DNA of 64,000 bases from Achromobacter pestifer (GTDB lineage: Bacteria; Pseudomonadota; Gammaproteobacteria; Burkholderiales; Burkholderiaceae_B): positions 5,952,001-6,016,000 of the forward strand of contig NZ_CP053985.1 of NCBI RefSeq assembly GCF_013267355.1, in the 5' to 3' direction. Positions 61,934-64,000 of this stretch are shown in pieces. Both the position numbers and the translations under genes were made by a program. A model generated the notes under the pieces. It was not told where the DNA came from and made no database searches. It saw only the letters and a program-made list of their open reading frames with translations. Each line of letters starts with the position of its first letter. Within the stretch, counting starts at the first letter, position 1.

Positions 61934-62609
61934 GGATAACAAGAATTCGATCGAGGTGAAAGGGCTGGGCAAGCAGGTGGCCGATGCCGGCGGCACGCTC
62001 TCCATCCTGGAAGGTATTGATTTTACGGTCGAGGCGGGCAGCGCCGTAGCCATCACCGGCAGTTCGGGGTCGGGCAAGTCCACCTTGTTGGGACTGCTGG
62101 CCGGCCTGGATGTTCCCAGCGCGGGCAGCGTGCGCCTGGCGGGACAGGACCTATTCTCGCTGGACGAGGACGGCCGCGCGCGCTTGCGCGCCAATCATGT
62201 GGGCTTCGTGTTCCAGTCATTCCAGCTGCTGCCCAACCTGACGGCGCTGGAAAACGTGATGCTGCCGCTGGAGCTGGCCGGGCAATCGGCGCGGGACGCG
62301 GCGCAGGCCATGCTGGAGCGGGTGGGGCTGGGCAAGCGCCTGCATCACTACCCGCGCACCCTGTCGGGCGGCGAACAGCAGCGCGTGTCGCTGGCGCGCG
62401 CCTTCGTGGTGCAGCCCGACCTGCTGTTCGCCGATGAGCCCACCGGCAGCCTGGACGCCGCCACGGGCGTGACGGTCATCGACCTGATGTTCGACCTGCA
62501 CCGGGAACACGGCACCACGCTGGTGCTGGTGACCCACGATCCGCAGCTGGCCGCCCGTTGCGGGCGTCAGCTGGTGCTGGCGGCGGGACGCATGGTCAAC
62601 GGCGCCTGA
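61932..62609 (+). CDS. ybbA: YbbA-like ABC transporter ATPase
   Basis: A 225-residue LolD/YbbA-type ATPase. Walker A GSSGSGKST is near residue 43, LSGGEQQRVSLARAF near 143, Walker B LLFADEPTGSLD near 165 and the switch LVLVTHDP near 198. ATG 61932 overlaps the CATG shared with tesA; an earlier in-frame ATG (61884) would lie inside tesA. In E. coli the permease ybbP follows, but here the next gene is on the other strand, so the partner permease is missing. Confidence 0.88.
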   Translation: MDNKNSIEVKGLGKQVADAGGTLSILEGIDFTVEAGSAVAITGSSGSGKSTLLGLLAGLDVPSAGSVRLAGQDLFSLDEDGRARLRANHVGFVFQSFQLLPNLTALENVMLPLELAGQSARDAAQAMLERVGLGKRLHHYPRTLSGGEQQRVSLARAFVVQPDLLFADEPTGSLDAATGVTVIDLMFDLHREHGTTLVLVTHDPQLAARCGRQLVLAAGRMVNGA

Positions 62610-62616
62610 CGCCGCC

Positions 62617-62671
62617 GGCCCACCCCAAGGTGGGCCAGCCCCCTCGGGGGGGCAGCTAGCCCCGAAGGGGC
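62617..62671. repeat. Cluster of three GC-rich stem-loops after ybbA
   Basis: Three hairpins in a row: GGCCCACC-CCAA-GGTGGGCC (62617-62636), CCCCC-TC-GGGGG (62639-62650) and GCCCC-GAA-GGGGC (62659-62671). The cluster resembles an interspersed intergenic repeat (REP-like) or a tandem transcription stop between convergent genes. Only one copy is seen in the window. Confidence 0.5.
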
Positions 62672-62688
62672 GCGGCGTGGGGGCCTAT

Positions 62689-63672
62689 CTATTTCGCCTT
62701 GGCCACGGCCTGGTTCCAGGCCGACACCACTGCCTCATACTCCTTCGCCGCCGCATCCTGGCTGACCGGGAAGATCTTGATGGTCTTCAGGTCGGGCAGG
62801 GTGGTCAGGCTGGCCACGGCCACGTCGGTGCGCGTCGGACGGCGAAAGTTCTTCACCAGCTGGGCTTCCTGCGATTCCTTGCTCAAGAGGCCGTCGTAGA
62901 GCGCCTTGGCGGCGTCCATGTTCTTCGCGCCCTTGATGATGAACATGCCTTCAGGCGCCAGGTAGCTGCCCTCGGTCGGGTAGACCAGCTTGATTTCCTT
63001 CTGGCCGCCGGCCACGTATTCCTGCGCGGCGTACTCCAGCGTCATGCCCACGGCGTACTCGCCCGCGGCCACGCCCTTGTAGGTGGTGCCGGACGACGCC
63101 GTGACCACCGCGTTGGCGGCGATCTTGTCCAGGCCTTCCTGGCCGAATTGCTTGAAGAGGCCGTAGACCAGCATGTAGGCCGTGCCGCTCTTGGACGGGT
63201 CGGTGATGGCGAACTTGTTCTTCCATTGCGGCTGCATCAGGTCGGACCAGGTGGCCGGCGCGGGCAGGCCCTTGAGCTGGCGCTCGTTGACCATCATCAC
63301 CATGACGTGCACGTTGGTGCCCACCCACAGGTCGTCCGGACCGCGGAACTCGGTGGGGATCTTGTCCAGATCGGCCGGGCGGTAGGGCTGCAGGTGCTGG
63401 CGGTAGGCGCCCAGCGTGCCGAAGCCGCCGCTCCAGAACAGGTCGCCGCGCGGGTTCTGCGCCTCGGCCTCGATGCGCTTCATCATCGTGCCGGTGCCGC
63501 CGGTGACGGGCTGCACGTTCAATTTCGGCGACTTCTGCTTCACCGCGTCCAGGGCGGTTTCGATCGTCTCCGTGTTGTTGGACGAATAGAGCACGACGTT
63601 CTGGGCGTGGGCGGCGCTGGTGGCCAGGGCGGCGGCCAGGACACTGTACTGAAGTAGGTGCTTGAGTTGCAT
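62689..63672 (-). CDS. ABC transporter periplasmic binding protein (iron type)
   Basis: A 327-residue binding protein with a signal peptide ending near residue 23 (AAHAQ). VVLYSSNNTETIETALDAVK opens the mature part, QNPRGDLFWSGGFGTLGAY near residue 70 and WSDLMQPQWKNKFAITDPSK near 150 are typical of the FbpA/AfuA and related group, which bind ferric ion or small phosphonates. The partial permease gene 22 bases upstream on the same strand is the inner-membrane partner. Ferric iron is the default guess, with 2-aminoethylphosphonate possible. Confidence 0.9.
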   Translation of the reverse strand: MQLKHLLQYSVLAAALATSAAHAQNVVLYSSNNTETIETALDAVKQKSPKLNVQPVTGGTGTMMKRIEAEAQNPRGDLFWSGGFGTLGAYRQHLQPYRPADLDKIPTEFRGPDDLWVGTNVHVMVMMVNERQLKGLPAPATWSDLMQPQWKNKFAITDPSKSGTAYMLVYGLFKQFGQEGLDKIAANAVVTASSGTTYKGVAAGEYAVGMTLEYAAQEYVAGGQKEIKLVYPTEGSYLAPEGMFIIKGAKNMDAAKALYDGLLSKESQEAQLVKNFRRPTRTDVAVASLTTLPDLKTIKIFPVSQDAAAKEYEAVVSAWNQAVAKAK

Positions 63673-63694
63673 GGTTAGCCTCTGTGCGAGTGGG

Positions 63695-64000
63695 TTATTT
63701 GCCGGAGAACAGCTTGATGCGGAACGCTTTGACCGACACGATGATGGGCAGCACGATGACCGTGACCAGCGCCGCGCCGTAGGCCGACGCCATGCCCAGC
63801 CTGCCGCCGTCGACCTGGCGGAAGATGGCGATGGGCATGGTCTCCAGGCCGCCGCTGTAGGCGACGATGGAAGCCGACAGCTCGGAGATGGTGGTGAGCC
63901 ACATCAGGATGGCTGCCGAGATGATGGACGCCTTCATGGCGGGCAGGATCACCTTGAAGAAGGTCATGAGCGGCGACACGCCCAGGCTGATCGAAGCTTC
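63695..64000 (-). CDS. ABC transporter permease, C-terminal part (continues outside window)
   Basis: About 101 C-terminal residues of an inner-membrane permease; the frame is open to the window edge. The EAA loop SLGVSPLMTFFKVILPAMKA lies at the edge, then two or three helices, SAAILMWLTTISELSASIVA and ALVTVIVLPIIVSV. This is the usual end of the iron/putrescine-type permeases. It is upstream of the binding-protein gene and co-transcribed with it. Confidence 0.88.
   Translation of the reverse strand, partial: EASISLGVSPLMTFFKVILPAMKASIISAAILMWLTTISELSASIVAYSGGLETMPIAIFRQVDGGRLGMASAYGAALVTVIVLPIIVSVKAFRIKLFSGK

Overview
The window is high-GC DNA packed with genes on both strands. It looks like a chromosome segment from a beta-proteobacterium of the Alcaligenaceae (Bordetella/Achromobacter type). 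The reasons are the family content rather than any alignment: three orphan Bug-type periplasmic receptors, three CaiB/BaiF CoA-transferases, two acyl-CoA dehydrogenases, a surE-pcm-nlpD block, and a CueR/copper-chaperone pair. I see no rRNA, tRNA, CRISPR array, insertion sequence or prophage gene. The content reads as core chromosome with interspersed catabolic operons.

Layout. 1-2660: end of a CoA-transferase gene and an AidB-like acyl-CoA dehydrogenase. 2708-6456: a nuclease/ATPase pair of the SbcCD/YhaO-YhaN kind. 6834-7709: a DMT-family exporter. 7863-12944: a probable operon (acyl-CoA dehydrogenase, TetR regulator, unknown protein, CoA-transferase, Bug receptor) preceded by two TetR-like operator dyads. 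12979-13860: a repeat protein likely to form a beta-helix. 14324-15304: another Bug receptor. 15865-21850: a complete six-gene Mrp-type Na+/H+ antiporter operon with MrpA and MrpB fused. 21982-24960: a small secreted protein, a HAD phosphatase, TadA and an LD-carboxypeptidase with a His-rich tail. 25011-28527 (minus): an M48 lipoprotein peptidase, a small exported protein and a CHASE2 membrane protein. 28765-30369: an ABC-F ATPase.

30435-36314 (minus) is a seven-gene CoA-thioester operon: CoA-transferase, Bug receptor, MaoC dehydratase, enoyl-CoA hydratase, OB-fold protein, thiolase-like protein and SDR. It would activate an imported carboxylate, hydrate and oxidise it, and cleave it. The thiolase-like protein lacks the usual nucleophilic Cys, and its OB-fold partner has no Cys at all, so the cleavage chemistry may not be thiolysis. 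36590-40024 is an ABC importer of the nitrate/sulfonate/taurine class with two different binding proteins.

40046-48959 is mostly housekeeping: YigZ, thioredoxin, a flavin-dependent oxidoreductase, a purine permease, TsaD, PlsY, SurE, Pcm, NlpD and a PolB-like exonuclease. 49140-55843 holds a Spy-like protein, a TorF-type outer-membrane protein, RlmD, CueR with a copper chaperone, a peroxiredoxin-glutaredoxin fusion and a dihydrolipoyl-dehydrogenase-like flavoprotein, suggesting a metal/oxidative-stress theme. 55915-61275 holds RlmJ, a glycerophosphodiesterase, an M20 peptidase and PpiD. 61286-64000 ends with divergent TesA-like esterase and YbbA-like ATPase genes and part of an iron-type ABC importer.

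Most promising leads: the CHASE2/SH3-like/M48 operon, the Cys-less thiolase/OB-fold pair, the TetR tandem operator, the hairpin terminator inside the ppiD leader, and the absence of rpoS next to nlpD. All functions are read from motifs and context; no database search was run.
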